Shown here in pieces: positions 49,962 to 60,210 of a stretch of 64,000 nt of DNA. Source of the stretch: Saprospiraceae bacterium. GTDB lineage: Bacteria; Bacteroidota; Bacteroidia; Chitinophagales; Saprospiraceae. Each line of letters starts with the position of its first letter. The stretch's first letter is position 1. The position numbers were made by a program, and so were the translations under genes. The stretch covers positions 103,156 to 167,155 of the forward strand of contig JADKGL010000001.1 in the NCBI GenBank assembly GCA_016722295.1, written 5' to 3'. The notes below the pieces were generated by a model, which saw only the letters and a list, made by a program, of their open reading frames with translations, ran no database searches and was not told where the DNA came from.

Positions 49962-50804
49962 ATGAACTGCGTTATTAAAATTATATTCTGTAGTTTTTTG
50001 ATTTGTCTATCAATCTTCAATAACTTGTTCTCACAAAATTCAAGTTATAAAAAATACAACGATTCCATTGAACCAATATTATATTTAGATTATACTCGTG
50101 CAAAAGAAATTTTTATAGCAATGGATAAAGATCATAATAATCCTATAGATCCATTGTATAAAATCCAATTCTTAATACAAGCCTTACAAAAGAAAGATAC
50201 AGGATTTTTTAAATTGCAAATAGGTGATTTAATACAAAATAATGCATGGACATTAACTGCATCAGATACTTTTGAAAATTGCTCACAAATCTGCGCCTAC
50301 ATAAAATGGCGAGGGCTTTGTGATTGGACAATTAAACAAAGTGAAATCAATCATCTATATTATTTATCGAGAAAAGAAAAAAATGCAAAAGCTAATAGTA
50401 AACTTATCGAACTTTTAGGGACTATTGCTTCTGACAGAAATTCCAACACAAAGAACAAATTCATTTCCTCAGATGTGTATTTAGATTATATAAAAATCTT
50501 AGATTCAATAAATCAATCTCAAAATATTTTTATCAATTGCTTTGATAATGGCACTTTGGCAAATCAATTTGTAGATATTATTGTAAGTGCACTGTGTCAT
50601 AAAGATATCTTTGTAAAACTGCTTGAATTGCTTAGGCCTAACATAGAGCATGCTTATCTCCTAGGCAAAATTAATAATCAATATTTTCAAATCATAGACA
50701 AATACTATGTCTTACATTATGGTTTTCAATATTATGGCACAATAGATCTGGCAGCTCCAATAGACGATAAAGTCTCAGTTCGCAAAAAGCGATTTAAACT
50801 TTAA
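49962..50804 (+). CDS. Secreted protein of unknown function
   Basis: The start is placed at the ATG at 49962, which begins a signal peptide (MNCVIKIIFCSFLICLSIFNNLFSQ). A frame opening at 49938 overlaps pccB by 20 bp. The mature part of about 255 residues is helical, with several Tyr, Lys and Ile-rich stretches, and I recognise no domain. It follows pccB closely but is probably unrelated in function. Confidence 0.7.
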   Translation: MNCVIKIIFCSFLICLSIFNNLFSQNSSYKKYNDSIEPILYLDYTRAKEIFIAMDKDHNNPIDPLYKIQFLIQALQKKDTGFFKLQIGDLIQNNAWTLTASDTFENCSQICAYIKWRGLCDWTIKQSEINHLYYLSRKEKNAKANSKLIELLGTIASDRNSNTKNKFISSDVYLDYIKILDSINQSQNIFINCFDNGTLANQFVDIIVSALCHKDIFVKLLELLRPNIEHAYLLGKINNQYFQIIDKYYVLHYGFQYYGTIDLAAPIDDKVSVRKKRFKL

Positions 50805-50824
50805 AAAATATTAATCTAAAAATT

Positions 50825-50861
50825 TTTGCAAAGTTTATTTACGAAGACTTTCGTATATTTG
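50825..50861 (+). promoter_or_regulatory. Bacteroidota-type promoter for the barrel protein gene
   Basis: TATATTTG at 50854-50861 is a perfect TAnnTTTG -7 element, and TTTG at 50825-50828 is a possible -33 element, although the 25-bp spacing is a little long. The -7 box ends only 4 bp before the ATG at 50866, so the transcript would be leaderless there, or have a 12-base leader if translation starts at the ATG at 50878. Confidence 0.6.
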
Positions 50862-50865
50862 CATT

Positions 50866-53319
50866 ATGGAATCAAAAATGATCAATTTCCCCTGCACAAA
50901 ACTTAGCTTCATAGTTCTTTTCTGGTTTAGTTTTTCTGCATTGACAGCTCAAACCTATTTTGAGTTAAAAGGAAAAATTGTTGATGGCGAACAAAAACCT
51001 ATTGAATTGGCAACAATTCGACTACACCAAGTAACAGACTCTTCATTAATAACCAGTACATTTTCAGAAAAAAGTGGTGAATTCCTTTTGCAAACTCTTG
51101 AACCAAAAGACTATTATATTACAGTTGATTTTCTTGGCTTAAAAAAACATCGTTCTGAAAAAATAGAATTACGAAATACTATTCTACTACCCACAATTAC
51201 CTTGATCCCCAACGTAGGTCAATTGTCTGAAGTACAAATAAAATCAAAAGCTTCATTTATTGAAAGGAAAGTAGACCGGGTTATCGTCAATATGGACGCA
51301 CTGCTATCTTCAACTGGTACAACCACTTGGGAAGCACTAGAAAAGGCACCAGGAATTATGTTAGATCAAAATGGAAATATATTGCTCCGAGGACGATCAG
51401 GAGTGCAAGTTTTCATTGATGATAAACCTAGCTATCTTTCAGGAGCCGAACTAGAAAATTATCTAAAAACAATTCCGACAAGCACCATCAAACATATTGA
51501 AATCATGACCAATCCTCCAGCAAAATATGATGCTGCTGGAAATTCAGGAATCATCAATATTGTAACAAAAAGAAGTAAACAAATCGGATTTACAGGCAAT
51601 GCGAATACGGCCTATACTCAAGGAAGATATGCGAGAACAAATCATAGTCTTGGACTCAATTATATTACTCCAAAAATTGGACTTTACGGAAATATTAGTT
51701 TGGCAACTCATCAAAGTTTTCAAGATTTAAATATATTTAGATATTACAAGAATGATGATCTAAGTCCTCGTGCAAAATTTGAACAAAATTCATACATAAA
51801 AAAAACAAATCAATCCATAAATAGTAGAATCAACTTAGATTATTATCTAACTTCAAAAACTACTTTAGGCTTAGGGTATTCAAACGTGACTTTACCCAAA
51901 AAAGACAAGGTAAACAATACAGCTTTTTATACAAGTCAAACTGATTTGAACAAAATAATAGCAGATAATGTAAGCACATCAAAATTTTTCAATCACTCTG
52001 CGAATGTAAATATGAGACATGCACTTGATCAAAAAGGCGGACAAATTAGTGTGGATGCCGACATTATTCAATATAGCTCTCAAACAGATCAAGATTTTAA
52101 TAATTTCATTTATCAAAAAGATAATCAATTGATTTATGTCGATTTAGTAGAAGGCAGTCTTCCGTCAGATATTAGAATCTATACATTCAAATCGGATCTC
52201 AATAAAACAATTCAAGGAATTAAATTTGAGACAGGAATTAAATCTGCATTTACGAATACTGATAATATAGCAGAATACTACACTACAATAGATCAACAAA
52301 GAAATATCAATAATGATCTCAGCAATCGCTTCATCTATAAAGAATGGATTCAAAGTGCCTATGTGAATTTCTCTAAATCGATCTATGGATTTGACTGTCA
52401 GATTGGATTGCGTGGAGAACATACTAATCTTAAAGGAGACCAAAAAGGAAATGCTATCAAAGCTCCAAAACAATTTTCAAATAATTATACCGAACTATTT
52501 CCAACATTTTTTGCATCGAGAAATTTAGATAGTGCTGGAGTGCATGTTTTGAATTTTTCATATGGAAGAAGAATCGATAGACCAATTTTTCAGCATTTAA
52601 ATCCATTTGCAAGTCCTTTGGATAAATATACTTATTATGTTGGAAATCCTGATTTAACATCAACATTCTCAAACAATTTTTCTTTGACGCATAGTTATAA
52701 AAATAAAATAAACACAAGCATAGATTTTTCAAAGACTAGTAATGGTATAAATGAAACATTAGAAATCATTGGAGACATTTATTATAGCAGACCATTGAAC
52801 GTCACTACAAATTACACGACCAGTATCTCTTTAGATGCAAACCATACATTTAAAAAATGGTATACTATAATTCCATATGTTGAATTTGGAAATGTAAAAT
52901 ACAAAAGCAAACTTTATACTGAAGATTTGAATTCCAATGGAAATTATGTCAGAGCGAATCTTACACAATCGTTCAAACTCAAAAAAAATTGGAGTGCAGA
53001 ACTTAAAGGCGATTACCAAAGTGACCTTGTTTATAGCCAACTAATCCTTAAGAGTTTTGCTATTCTAGGATTCACTGTACAGAAAAAATTTGCTAAGGGA
53101 AATGCAACAGCAAGAGTTGGCGTAAATGATATTTTTTATACGAGAAGAGCATCAGGCACAATTAACAATCTAAAAAATACAGATGCGAATTGGAACAGCA
53201 CTTTAGATACGAGATCCCTTGCCTTAAGTCTTTCGTATCGATTTGGAAAATCAAATATTCAAAAACAACAATATAAGTCTACAGGTGCTGAAAGCGAGAA
53301 AAAAAGAATACAATCATAA
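50866..53319 (+). CDS. TonB-receptor-like outer membrane beta-barrel protein
   Basis: 817 residues. A signal peptide (about residues 10-28) is followed by a carboxypeptidase-regulatory-like domain (FELKGKIVDGEQKPIELATIRL as FELKGKIVDG and IELATIRL), then a plug-like domain (LEKAPGIMLDQNGNILLRG) and a large C-terminal barrel of the OMP_b-brl_3 type. No TonB box is obvious and no SusD partner is adjacent, so it may be a structural barrel or an importer of unknown substrate. A second ATG at 50878 may be the real start. Confidence 0.88.
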   Translation: MESKMINFPCTKLSFIVLFWFSFSALTAQTYFELKGKIVDGEQKPIELATIRLHQVTDSSLITSTFSEKSGEFLLQTLEPKDYYITVDFLGLKKHRSEKIELRNTILLPTITLIPNVGQLSEVQIKSKASFIERKVDRVIVNMDALLSSTGTTTWEALEKAPGIMLDQNGNILLRGRSGVQVFIDDKPSYLSGAELENYLKTIPTSTIKHIEIMTNPPAKYDAAGNSGIINIVTKRSKQIGFTGNANTAYTQGRYARTNHSLGLNYITPKIGLYGNISLATHQSFQDLNIFRYYKNDDLSPRAKFEQNSYIKKTNQSINSRINLDYYLTSKTTLGLGYSNVTLPKKDKVNNTAFYTSQTDLNKIIADNVSTSKFFNHSANVNMRHALDQKGGQISVDADIIQYSSQTDQDFNNFIYQKDNQLIYVDLVEGSLPSDIRIYTFKSDLNKTIQGIKFETGIKSAFTNTDNIAEYYTTIDQQRNINNDLSNRFIYKEWIQSAYVNFSKSIYGFDCQIGLRGEHTNLKGDQKGNAIKAPKQFSNNYTELFPTFFASRNLDSAGVHVLNFSYGRRIDRPIFQHLNPFASPLDKYTYYVGNPDLTSTFSNNFSLTHSYKNKINTSIDFSKTSNGINETLEIIGDIYYSRPLNVTTNYTTSISLDANHTFKKWYTIIPYVEFGNVKYKSKLYTEDLNSNGNYVRANLTQSFKLKKNWSAELKGDYQSDLVYSQLILKSFAILGFTVQKKFAKGNATARVGVNDIFYTRRASGTINNLKNTDANWNSTLDTRSLALSLSYRFGKSNIQKQQYKSTGAESEKKRIQS

Positions 53320-53345
53320 AGGACAAACTGAATTTTTTAAAGTAC

Positions 53346-53365
53346 TTGGGTAAACACCCAATTTT
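53346..53365 (+). terminator. Possible weak terminator after the barrel protein gene
   Basis: A short stem (TTGGGT / ACCCAA, 53346-53351 and 53356-53361) is followed by four Ts, 27 bp past the stop codon. The stem is only 6 bp, so activity is uncertain. Confidence 0.45.
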
Positions 53366-53481
53366 AAAAATTAAGTGTTTCCACTGATAGCCAGCTTTAC
53401 TGATAGGCTTACTTTTGTGACTGTTCCCCAAGAATATATCCGTGCGTAGTTTGATTTTTTTTAACCTCAAAATATTTATCT

Positions 53482-56073
53482 ATGTATCGGAAATTATTAA
53501 TTTCTACAGTTTGTTTTTTTCTATTTCTCAGCTTTGGTGTTACTCAACATTTACACCATAATCACTCAGATGAAGAATCGATTGAAAATCTGATTTTTAC
53601 ACAGGTAGAAAAAGCTAAATGTGAACAACCTTCTTTTCCCAATGTCGCCTTATTTGCTGAATCAAAATTGATTCAAAATCCAATTCCTCATGTAAAAGAA
53701 TGGATGGTCTGCAACATAGGTAAGGTAGAGCTTAATCAAATTTTTCAGCAAAAATTAAGCGCACTTACGCTGCAATTACCATCTTATAAAACGCAAGCCT
53801 TGGAATTAGATTTAATTCAATGTGAAGTCTTAGCTGAAGGATTTCAAGTATTCACTTCAGAGAAAGACAATCCTAGTTACACAGCTGGATTATTCTATCG
53901 CGGCATTGTCAAAGGTGAGCAAAACTCTATCGTTGCGATAAGCGTTTTTCAAGATGAAATCTATGGTATGATTAGTGTTGACAATCAAAATTACATTATT
54001 CAACCATCAACTGTTGTAAAAGGAGAATTCATACTTTACAATGATAAAAATGTTGAACGTGATGCTCCAATGGAATGCATGACAACCGAGAGAATGGCAA
54101 TTGGTGATCCACACTTAGACAAAGACAAACTAAGTTCAAGAGCAGCCGGAGATTGTGTGAAAACCTATGTAGAATGTGATTATGCTTTGTATCTAAATAA
54201 AGGAAATGTAACTAATACTGTAAATTACATAACTGCAGTTTATAACAATGTCGCGACATTGTATGCAAATGAAAGTATTAATACTACTATATCTGAAGTT
54301 TATGTATGGACGACTGCAGATTCATATAGTAAAACAAGTTCTATCACTGCTTTAAATCAATTCAGAACTGCAAGACCAACATTCAATGGAAACCTTGCAC
54401 ATCTCGCTGCATTAGGAGGACAAAATATCGGTGGTGTCGCATGGTTGGATGTGTTGTGTACAAATTACAATTATGCATACAGCAATATTTCATCAACCTA
54501 TGCTAATGTACCAACCTATTCTTGGACGATTGAAGTAATGACACATGAAATGGGACATAATCTTGGATCTAACCATACCCAATGGTGTGGTTGGACAGGA
54601 GGCGCATTAGATAATTGTTATACTACCGAAGGTGGATGTGCGCCTGGACCAGCTCCTACAAGTGGTGGAACAATAATGAGTTATTGCCACCTGACATCTT
54701 ACGGCATAAATTTCAATAATGGATTCGGGGCACAACCGGGAAATAAAATTAGAAATCGGGTAGCTGCTGTCACTTGTCTTCCAAAAAGCTGTGGATCATC
54801 CTGCCCTACTCCAACTGGTTTGAATGCTAGTAATATTCAAAACACATCAGCTGTCATCTCCTGGGCTGCTGCTAGTGGAGCGGTAACTTATAAGTTGGAT
54901 TACAAATTGAATGCAAGCTCTACATGGACCACTATCAGTACATCCAATACTACATATACTTTAACAGGATTAACACTTGGTACAGCTTATAATGCAAGAG
55001 TGCAAACTGTTTGTTCTTCAAGTTCAAGCACATACTCAAATCAAATTACATTTACGACAACAGGAGGCAGTTGTATCACACCAACAGGCCTCGCTATAAG
55101 TAATATTAGTTCTACTTCTGCATTAGCTTCTTGGTCTGCTTCAGGATCAGCAAGTTCCTACAATTTTCAATATAAATTGTCCACTACTTCTACATGGACT
55201 CAGGTGAATTCAACTTCTACATCAGTTCAACTCACAGGATTGTCGCCGAATTCTACATACAATACAAGAGTACAATCTGTATGTGGTTCAAGCACGAGTG
55301 TATTTTCAGCGCAAGTAAATTTCAATACTCCAAATACTACAAGCTATTGCGCATCAAAAGGAGTGAGCAGTTCTCAAGAATGGATCAAGCGAGTAAAATT
55401 AACTAATGTAGATAGAAACTCAGGAAGTGATGGTGGCTATTTTGATGCCACTGCGTTAATAGCGAATATCACCAAAGGTGTTACGACTCCAATAAATTTT
55501 CAAGCAGGAATCACTGGATCATCTCGATATTTGTACTGGACGATTTGGATTGATTATAATAAAAATGGTTCATTCAATGATGCTGGAGAAAGAGTTGTAA
55601 TAGGTGTAAGTAATAGCACAAATTTACTTTATACTTCATTCAAAGTTCCCACTACAGCAATCACTGGAATTACAAGAATGAGAATAGCCATGAAACAAAG
55701 CGCTTATGCATCAAGTTGTGAAACGTTTGCTCGTGGAGAGGTAGAAGATTATAGTGTGAATATCATTAATTCAGGTACTCTTCTGGAAAATAAGACACAA
55801 GGACAATCTAAACCACAAATCGAAAACGTTTCATTGTTCCCAAATCCTACAAGGGGAAATATTCAATTGAACTTTGATGCTGCATCAGATCACAATTCAG
55901 AATTAAAAATACAAAACACATTAGGCGTAATTGTAAAAGAACTAAACCTAGCAGCTTATGCAGGAAATAATTTTTACGATGTCAATTTATCAAACTTACC
56001 CAATGGAAATTATATCCTTTCATTAAAAAGTAAAGATCAAATTGTGCATAAAAAATTCATTGTCTCAGAATAA
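53482..56073 (+). CDS. Secreted metzincin protease with fibronectin III domains, GEVED domain and T9SS tail
   Basis: 863 residues: signal peptide (1-20), a propeptide-like region, and an M12-type (reprolysin-like) zinc protease domain with HEMGHNLGSNH (H355, E356, H359, H365) and a Met-turn in TIMSYCH. Two fibronectin type III domains (each starting PTGL), a GEVED domain (RGEVEDYSVNI) and a T9SS type A tail (VSLFPNPTRGNIQLNF) follow. It is predicted to be an exported or surface-attached protease that digests external protein. A TACTTTTG element near 53410 is a possible promoter. Confidence 0.94.
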   Translation: MYRKLLISTVCFFLFLSFGVTQHLHHNHSDEESIENLIFTQVEKAKCEQPSFPNVALFAESKLIQNPIPHVKEWMVCNIGKVELNQIFQQKLSALTLQLPSYKTQALELDLIQCEVLAEGFQVFTSEKDNPSYTAGLFYRGIVKGEQNSIVAISVFQDEIYGMISVDNQNYIIQPSTVVKGEFILYNDKNVERDAPMECMTTERMAIGDPHLDKDKLSSRAAGDCVKTYVECDYALYLNKGNVTNTVNYITAVYNNVATLYANESINTTISEVYVWTTADSYSKTSSITALNQFRTARPTFNGNLAHLAALGGQNIGGVAWLDVLCTNYNYAYSNISSTYANVPTYSWTIEVMTHEMGHNLGSNHTQWCGWTGGALDNCYTTEGGCAPGPAPTSGGTIMSYCHLTSYGINFNNGFGAQPGNKIRNRVAAVTCLPKSCGSSCPTPTGLNASNIQNTSAVISWAAASGAVTYKLDYKLNASSTWTTISTSNTTYTLTGLTLGTAYNARVQTVCSSSSSTYSNQITFTTTGGSCITPTGLAISNISSTSALASWSASGSASSYNFQYKLSTTSTWTQVNSTSTSVQLTGLSPNSTYNTRVQSVCGSSTSVFSAQVNFNTPNTTSYCASKGVSSSQEWIKRVKLTNVDRNSGSDGGYFDATALIANITKGVTTPINFQAGITGSSRYLYWTIWIDYNKNGSFNDAGERVVIGVSNSTNLLYTSFKVPTTAITGITRMRIAMKQSAYASSCETFARGEVEDYSVNIINSGTLLENKTQGQSKPQIENVSLFPNPTRGNIQLNFDAASDHNSELKIQNTLGVIVKELNLAAYAGNNFYDVNLSNLPNGNYILSLKSKDQIVHKKFIVSE

Positions 56074-56124
56074 CAAAGAAATTGTTTTGTAAGCAGGGTG
56101 TTTTTAAATGATTGTATTCAAAGG

Positions 56125-56151
56125 AAGCCACCTCAATGAGGTGGCTTTTTT
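56125..56151 (+). terminator. Intrinsic terminator after the metzincin gene
   Basis: A perfect 10-bp stem (AAGCCACCTC / GAGGTGGCTT, 56125-56134 and 56138-56147) with an AAT loop is followed by Ts. It lies about 50 bp past the stop codon. Confidence 0.92.
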
Positions 56152-56232
56152 ATAATTTGTATTGGAGGCCAATTTCGAACCCAGATAATCCTATAGTAAT
56201 TATAGAATTTTTTTAAGATCGATACCTAGGAT

Positions 56233-56748
56233 CTAAAAAACATTATTTACTTTCCTTCTTTCCGTAGGAACTTCTATAACTCCAGTAATTCCAATAAAAG
56301 TTGAGATCTTTGAATTAATCGCATATTCAGCTTGGATTCGTGGCTTATAATATATTCCGAATCTTCTAATCGACCGCTCATATAAATGTGAATGCAATGG
56401 AATATCATTTGTTTTCTGATAAAACAAACCTGCTGAATGCAAAAAACGAAATTTAATAAAACTAATTGCACTATGGATATCATAACCTAAACCAAATCCT
56501 ATTCCAATTCTAATAACTTTTTCATTAGAATTCGTATAACGATATGTACCATAAACCATATCTGAAAGCTCCCAATAGTTGTAACGAATTTTCTTTGAAC
56601 CTGCTCTAAAATAGGCTAAATCAAATCCTTTGCAATAAATTTTACTAGAATAGCTAAAAATACTAGAGCTATAAATTCCCCGCCATTTATCCTGACTAAA
56701 AAGTGATGTACAAAACAAGACTAAAACGATGAATATCCAATTTCTCAT
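56233..56748 (-). CDS. Small exported barrel-like protein of unknown function
   Basis: 171 residues with a signal peptide (MRNWIFIVLVLFCTSLFSQ). The mature part alternates aromatic and polar residues (YRYTNSNEKVIRIGIGFGLGYDI, visible as IRIGIGFGLGYDI), as in a small outer-membrane barrel, and ends in VF. It lies 3 bp after a lipoprotein gene and is probably co-expressed. No family is recognised. Confidence 0.65.
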   Translation of the reverse strand: MRNWIFIVLVLFCTSLFSQDKWRGIYSSSIFSYSSKIYCKGFDLAYFRAGSKKIRYNYWELSDMVYGTYRYTNSNEKVIRIGIGFGLGYDIHSAISFIKFRFLHSAGLFYQKTNDIPLHSHLYERSIRRFGIYYKPRIQAEYAINSKISTFIGITGVIEVPTERRKVNNVF

Positions 56749-56751
56749 AAA

Positions 56752-57393
56752 TTAATCTATCACTTTAAAAAAATACAAATATTTACCATCAGATAATCTC
56801 TTAAGCTCCGCCTTATCCTCTGCTGATACAATAGACTCTGAAATAAAAGAATCATGTAAATCTGCATTTGTGAAATAATAAAACAGTTCAGTTAAATTAT
56901 CTTGAATAAAAGAACTATTGGCACCACAAATATCCAATTTATTATGCAAGCCTTTTACATTATCAATACTAGCCATTAAAACAAAAGTACCTTTTTCGCG
57001 AGGTATAATGGCGAGCTTAATGAATGGAAAATCACTATTGCATCCAATACTAGAAATATATTGGTTCGAACCCGAAAAGCTTGTATTAAAAATACCATCT
57101 TCAACAAAATCAAACTTAGGCTTTGAATCTGTATGTAAATCAATATAATAGCCATTTAATCTAAATGAGAATGACTTTCCTTTTAAAGATACTTTTTGCT
57201 GATTCAATAAATTAATAAGAAATGAATCTTGACTGGAGTAGCTTAACCATAGTGTATCTCCTATCTTCACTTGTGCGCTCTGTGGAAAGATAGTTAAGGG
57301 AATTCCATATCTCGCTTTTAACTCAGGCTCTAAACGACAGGAGAACAAATTAAATACTAATATCGTATAAAGTACCCATCGAAATTTATCCAT
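56752..57393 (-). CDS. Lipoprotein of unknown function
   Basis: 213 residues with a lipoprotein signal ending in FNLFSCRLEPE (acylated Cys near residue 19). The rest is rich in beta-forming residues and contains no recognised motif. It is followed 3 bp later by the small barrel-like gene, suggesting a two-gene envelope unit. Confidence 0.65.
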   Translation of the reverse strand: MDKFRWVLYTILVFNLFSCRLEPELKARYGIPLTIFPQSAQVKIGDTLWLSYSSQDSFLINLLNQQKVSLKGKSFSFRLNGYYIDLHTDSKPKFDFVEDGIFNTSFSGSNQYISSIGCNSDFPFIKLAIIPREKGTFVLMASIDNVKGLHNKLDICGANSSFIQDNLTELFYYFTNADLHDSFISESIVSAEDKAELKRLSDGKYLYFFKVID

Positions 57394-58018
57394 AAAGAAT
57401 TAGTTTGATCATGCGAATATAATTAAAGTATCTGAAAACATACAAAATGTATATTTATCTTCCAATTAGTTGTCAATAATTAGGGCTTGTGCAAAAAGTA
57501 TTTTGGGTCTTTTTCAACAGCATAGCAATATAAATTCGTTAAGAATTGGCGAAGCCTTGGAGCCAATTTAGAATTTTTATTGCGGTTTTGCGTACACCTT
57601 TGAATGAATGGGGAGCAATGGAGTGAACGATTTCACTCGATTGCGAAAGACTGATCAACCCGGACAGCCTGTGCCCTTTCTTTTGGTTCGTTTTCTTTGG
57701 GGGAACGACTGGCAATCGAGTGATACAAAATCACTCGATAAGGAGAGAACTAACTTATCCTTAAGTCAGCCTTAAGAAAATGAACGTATGTAGACTAAGA
57801 AAACTGATTATGCAAGTCCTAGCAAAACATTAATCAAAAGAAGTGCATACTTTTTTAAAAAAATCTTGTAAGAATGCTAGCATGTCAAAATAATGAATTC
57901 AAAATAAAGGCCTCATTCATAATGCAATTAAGGTTTTATGCAGACCCAACTTATAAATAAATTTAAGTATTTGTATTCAATAAAAACTACTATATTGCAT
58001 TCACCAAAAAAACTATTC
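57394..58018. other. Intergenic region with a dispersed-repeat-like segment
   Basis: The segment at about 57485-57780 has higher GC than its surroundings and contains the phrase TTTCTTTTGGTTCGTTTTCT, of a kind that recurs between genes in many Bacteroidota and other genomes. A hairpin ATCGAGTGAT / ATCACTCGAT (57715-57739) repeats a half-site near 57630. No intact gene is present. It may be a relic of a repetitive element. The final 200 bp are ordinary AT-rich sequence before the beta-helix gene. Confidence 0.5.
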
Positions 58019-59491
58019 ATGAAAGTCAAAATATTCCTCGTAGTAATCTATATTCTTTGGTCACAAATATCACATGCAAGGATTTTATACGTTGGAACTA
58101 ACCAAACCTACCAGAATCTAAGCGCTGCAATGCAGATCGCACTTCCAGGTGATACCATTCAAATATTAGAATCAACAATTGTAGGTGGACTATCCTTCCA
58201 AAACAAAAGTGGACTTCCTAATAAAGCAATCACCATAAAAGGCAAAGTTGGAAGCAAAACAATAATTAACGGCGGAGGCAACAGCATCCAGTTTTCAGAT
58301 TGTAACCATATTATACTAGAAGATTTGATCTGCGAATTCCAAACAGGCAATGGCATGAATATTGACGATGCTTCAAGCATTAATACACCTTCAAAACATA
58401 TAACGATCCGCAATTGTATCTTTCGATCTATAAGTGCTACTGGAAATAACGATCTTTTGAAATTATCAGGATTGGATAGTTTTATGATCGAAAATTGTTC
58501 ATTTGAAAACGGATCTCCTGGAGGTAGCGGCATCGACATGGTAGGATGTCATTATGGAGAAATTCATCATTGCTTTTTCAGAAATCCTGGAGATAATGCG
58601 ATTCAAGCAAAAGGAGGAAGCTCTCATTTACGATATTATGCGAATCAATTTTTCAATGCTGGAAATCGCACTTTAAATCTAGGTGGAAGCACAGGATTGC
58701 AATTCTTTCGACCACAAAATGCTACAAGTGAAGCAAGTGACATTCAAGTTTTTTCAAACTATTTTGAAGGTTCTCTAGCACCAATTGCATTTGTAGGTTG
58801 TCGGCGTGTAGAGGTATTTCACAACACCTTTGTGCGACCAACAAAATGGGCTATGCGAATACTTCAGGAAACTGTAGACCCCAGTAGATTTTTGCCTTGC
58901 GGTGAAAACGCATTTTTCAATAACATCGTCGTCATTGAATCCAATGTAAGCACCGAAGTTAATATCGGACCAAATACTGATCCAAATTCATTTTCATTTG
59001 ATCACAATCTTTGGTACAAGATCAATACAACGAATTGGTCAGGTCCAGTACTCCCCACTCCAGATCGTTTTCAAATCATTGGCAATCCGATGATCATTGC
59101 AAATAGTCTATACAAACTAGAATCAAGGAGCCCAGCATTTAAATCAGGTAGATCTTATTCCTTTCCATTGCTAAAAGACGTCGATGGAAAAATATTTCAA
59201 AATCCACCAACTATCGGCGCTTATGAAATCCAAACTAATGTGAATACTCCAACTATTGAAGATGATAAATTCTACTTCTTCCCAAACCCTTGTCAAGAAT
59301 ATATATACACTAATTCTAAGCTCTACAATCAATGCGAATACAAATTAATTGACCAATTTGGAAAAATTATTCTTCAAGGAGTTTTGCAAGAAAATAAATT
59401 AAATGTTTCTGCTTTACCGAAAGGCGTTTATATCCTACAATGCACACTTGCTGATAAAACACAACATTCATTTTCAATTTTCAAAATATAA
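58019..59491 (+). CDS. Right-handed beta-helix surface protein with T9SS tail
   Basis: The start is placed at the ATG at 58019, which begins a signal peptide (MKVKIFLVVIYILWSQISHA). A frame opening at 57938 adds 27 residues before it. The 490-residue product starts with the pectate-lyase-like opening (LYVGTNQTYQNLSAAMQ) and has repeated beta-helix turns (HITIRNCIFRS, SFMIENCSFENGS, GEIHHCFFRNP). It ends in a T9SS tail (YFFPNPCQEYIYTNS). It is probably a carbohydrate-acting or binding protein. Catalytic residues cannot be assigned from sequence alone. Confidence 0.88.
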   Translation: MKVKIFLVVIYILWSQISHARILYVGTNQTYQNLSAAMQIALPGDTIQILESTIVGGLSFQNKSGLPNKAITIKGKVGSKTIINGGGNSIQFSDCNHIILEDLICEFQTGNGMNIDDASSINTPSKHITIRNCIFRSISATGNNDLLKLSGLDSFMIENCSFENGSPGGSGIDMVGCHYGEIHHCFFRNPGDNAIQAKGGSSHLRYYANQFFNAGNRTLNLGGSTGLQFFRPQNATSEASDIQVFSNYFEGSLAPIAFVGCRRVEVFHNTFVRPTKWAMRILQETVDPSRFLPCGENAFFNNIVVIESNVSTEVNIGPNTDPNSFSFDHNLWYKINTTNWSGPVLPTPDRFQIIGNPMIIANSLYKLESRSPAFKSGRSYSFPLLKDVDGKIFQNPPTIGAYEIQTNVNTPTIEDDKFYFFPNPCQEYIYTNSKLYNQCEYKLIDQFGKIILQGVLQENKLNVSALPKGVYILQCTLADKTQHSFSIFKI

Positions 59492-59698
59492 AAATTTCAG
59501 GTTTATACAATAATTGTTTTCTACCATTAATGCTACCACAAAGGGAAGTTGAAGAGCAAAGAAATCTTCCTCTTTGGGCTTTCTTCTATACGGCTAAATG
59601 TTAGTGGCAGTTTTGGAGTTCTTATTAGGAAATAAAATTTTACTGTCAATCTTAGCTAGGTATTTTTACTATCAAAATTAGAAAAGATTTTTACAATA

Positions 59699-59914
59699 TT
59701 ATTTTAGTTCTTCTCTTTGGCTCCAACCATTTGACTTACTCATAGATCTTAATAAATGGACTTTAGCTTCATCGAGATTTTTTGCCACTCCTTTTACGTA
59801 AGCGTTTTCCCATGGAGCTTCAGTGCTTGGAATTAAGTACTCAAAATAGAATTTTTTTGTGCCGATATTCGAAATTATGATATACCAGTTGGATTTCCAG
59901 TCATCCTCGTTCAT
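59699..59914 (-). CDS. Small protein of unknown function
   Basis: 71 residues, soluble, with several Trp residues (WKSNWYIIIS, APWENAYV, NGWSQREE). The balanced composition looks coding. It sits 24 bp after another small frame on the same strand and near the restriction locus. No family is recognised. Confidence 0.5.
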   Translation of the reverse strand: MNEDDWKSNWYIIISNIGTKKFYFEYLIPSTEAPWENAYVKGVAKNLDEAKVHLLRSMSKSNGWSQREELK

Positions 59915-59938
59915 TAAAACTAGCCTATCGATTGAGCG

Positions 59939-60115
59939 TCAACGCCCAAGTATCTGTATTAGGAAACATATATTATTGATAAGTCTTGTTAAGGATATCA
60001 ATTGGTTATATTTTTCTTTCTGATAATCTTCTTTGCAATCATTCAAATCTTCTGTATAAATTCCTTCGATTGAATTATGTTTGGAAGAACGTATTGTATT
60101 TATTTTTAAAGGCAT
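59939..60115 (-). CDS. Very small possible gene upstream of the 71-residue protein
   Basis: An ATG-initiated frame of 58 codons (begins MPLKINTIRSSK, ends IQILGR) rich in Lys, Asn, Ile and Glu. It precedes the 71-residue gene in the same orientation. Coding status rests only on composition and placement. Confidence 0.3.
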   Translation of the reverse strand: MPLKINTIRSSKHNSIEGIYTEDLNDCKEDYQKEKYNQLISLTRLINNICFLIQILGR

Positions 60116-60210
60116 ACTATTTTAATTTATTCATCTCGAATTGCCATGAATAGAGTCACGCAGTGGAATTTCACCCCAAAAAATGCCAATGTGCCACCAA
60201 AAGCGTTGGC

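Noticed and set aside
59520..59590. Possible terminator after the beta-helix gene (AAAGGGAAG ... CTTCCTCTTT)
   Set aside because: The stem has a bulge, the loop is long and the T run is interrupted, so I did not list it as a feature.
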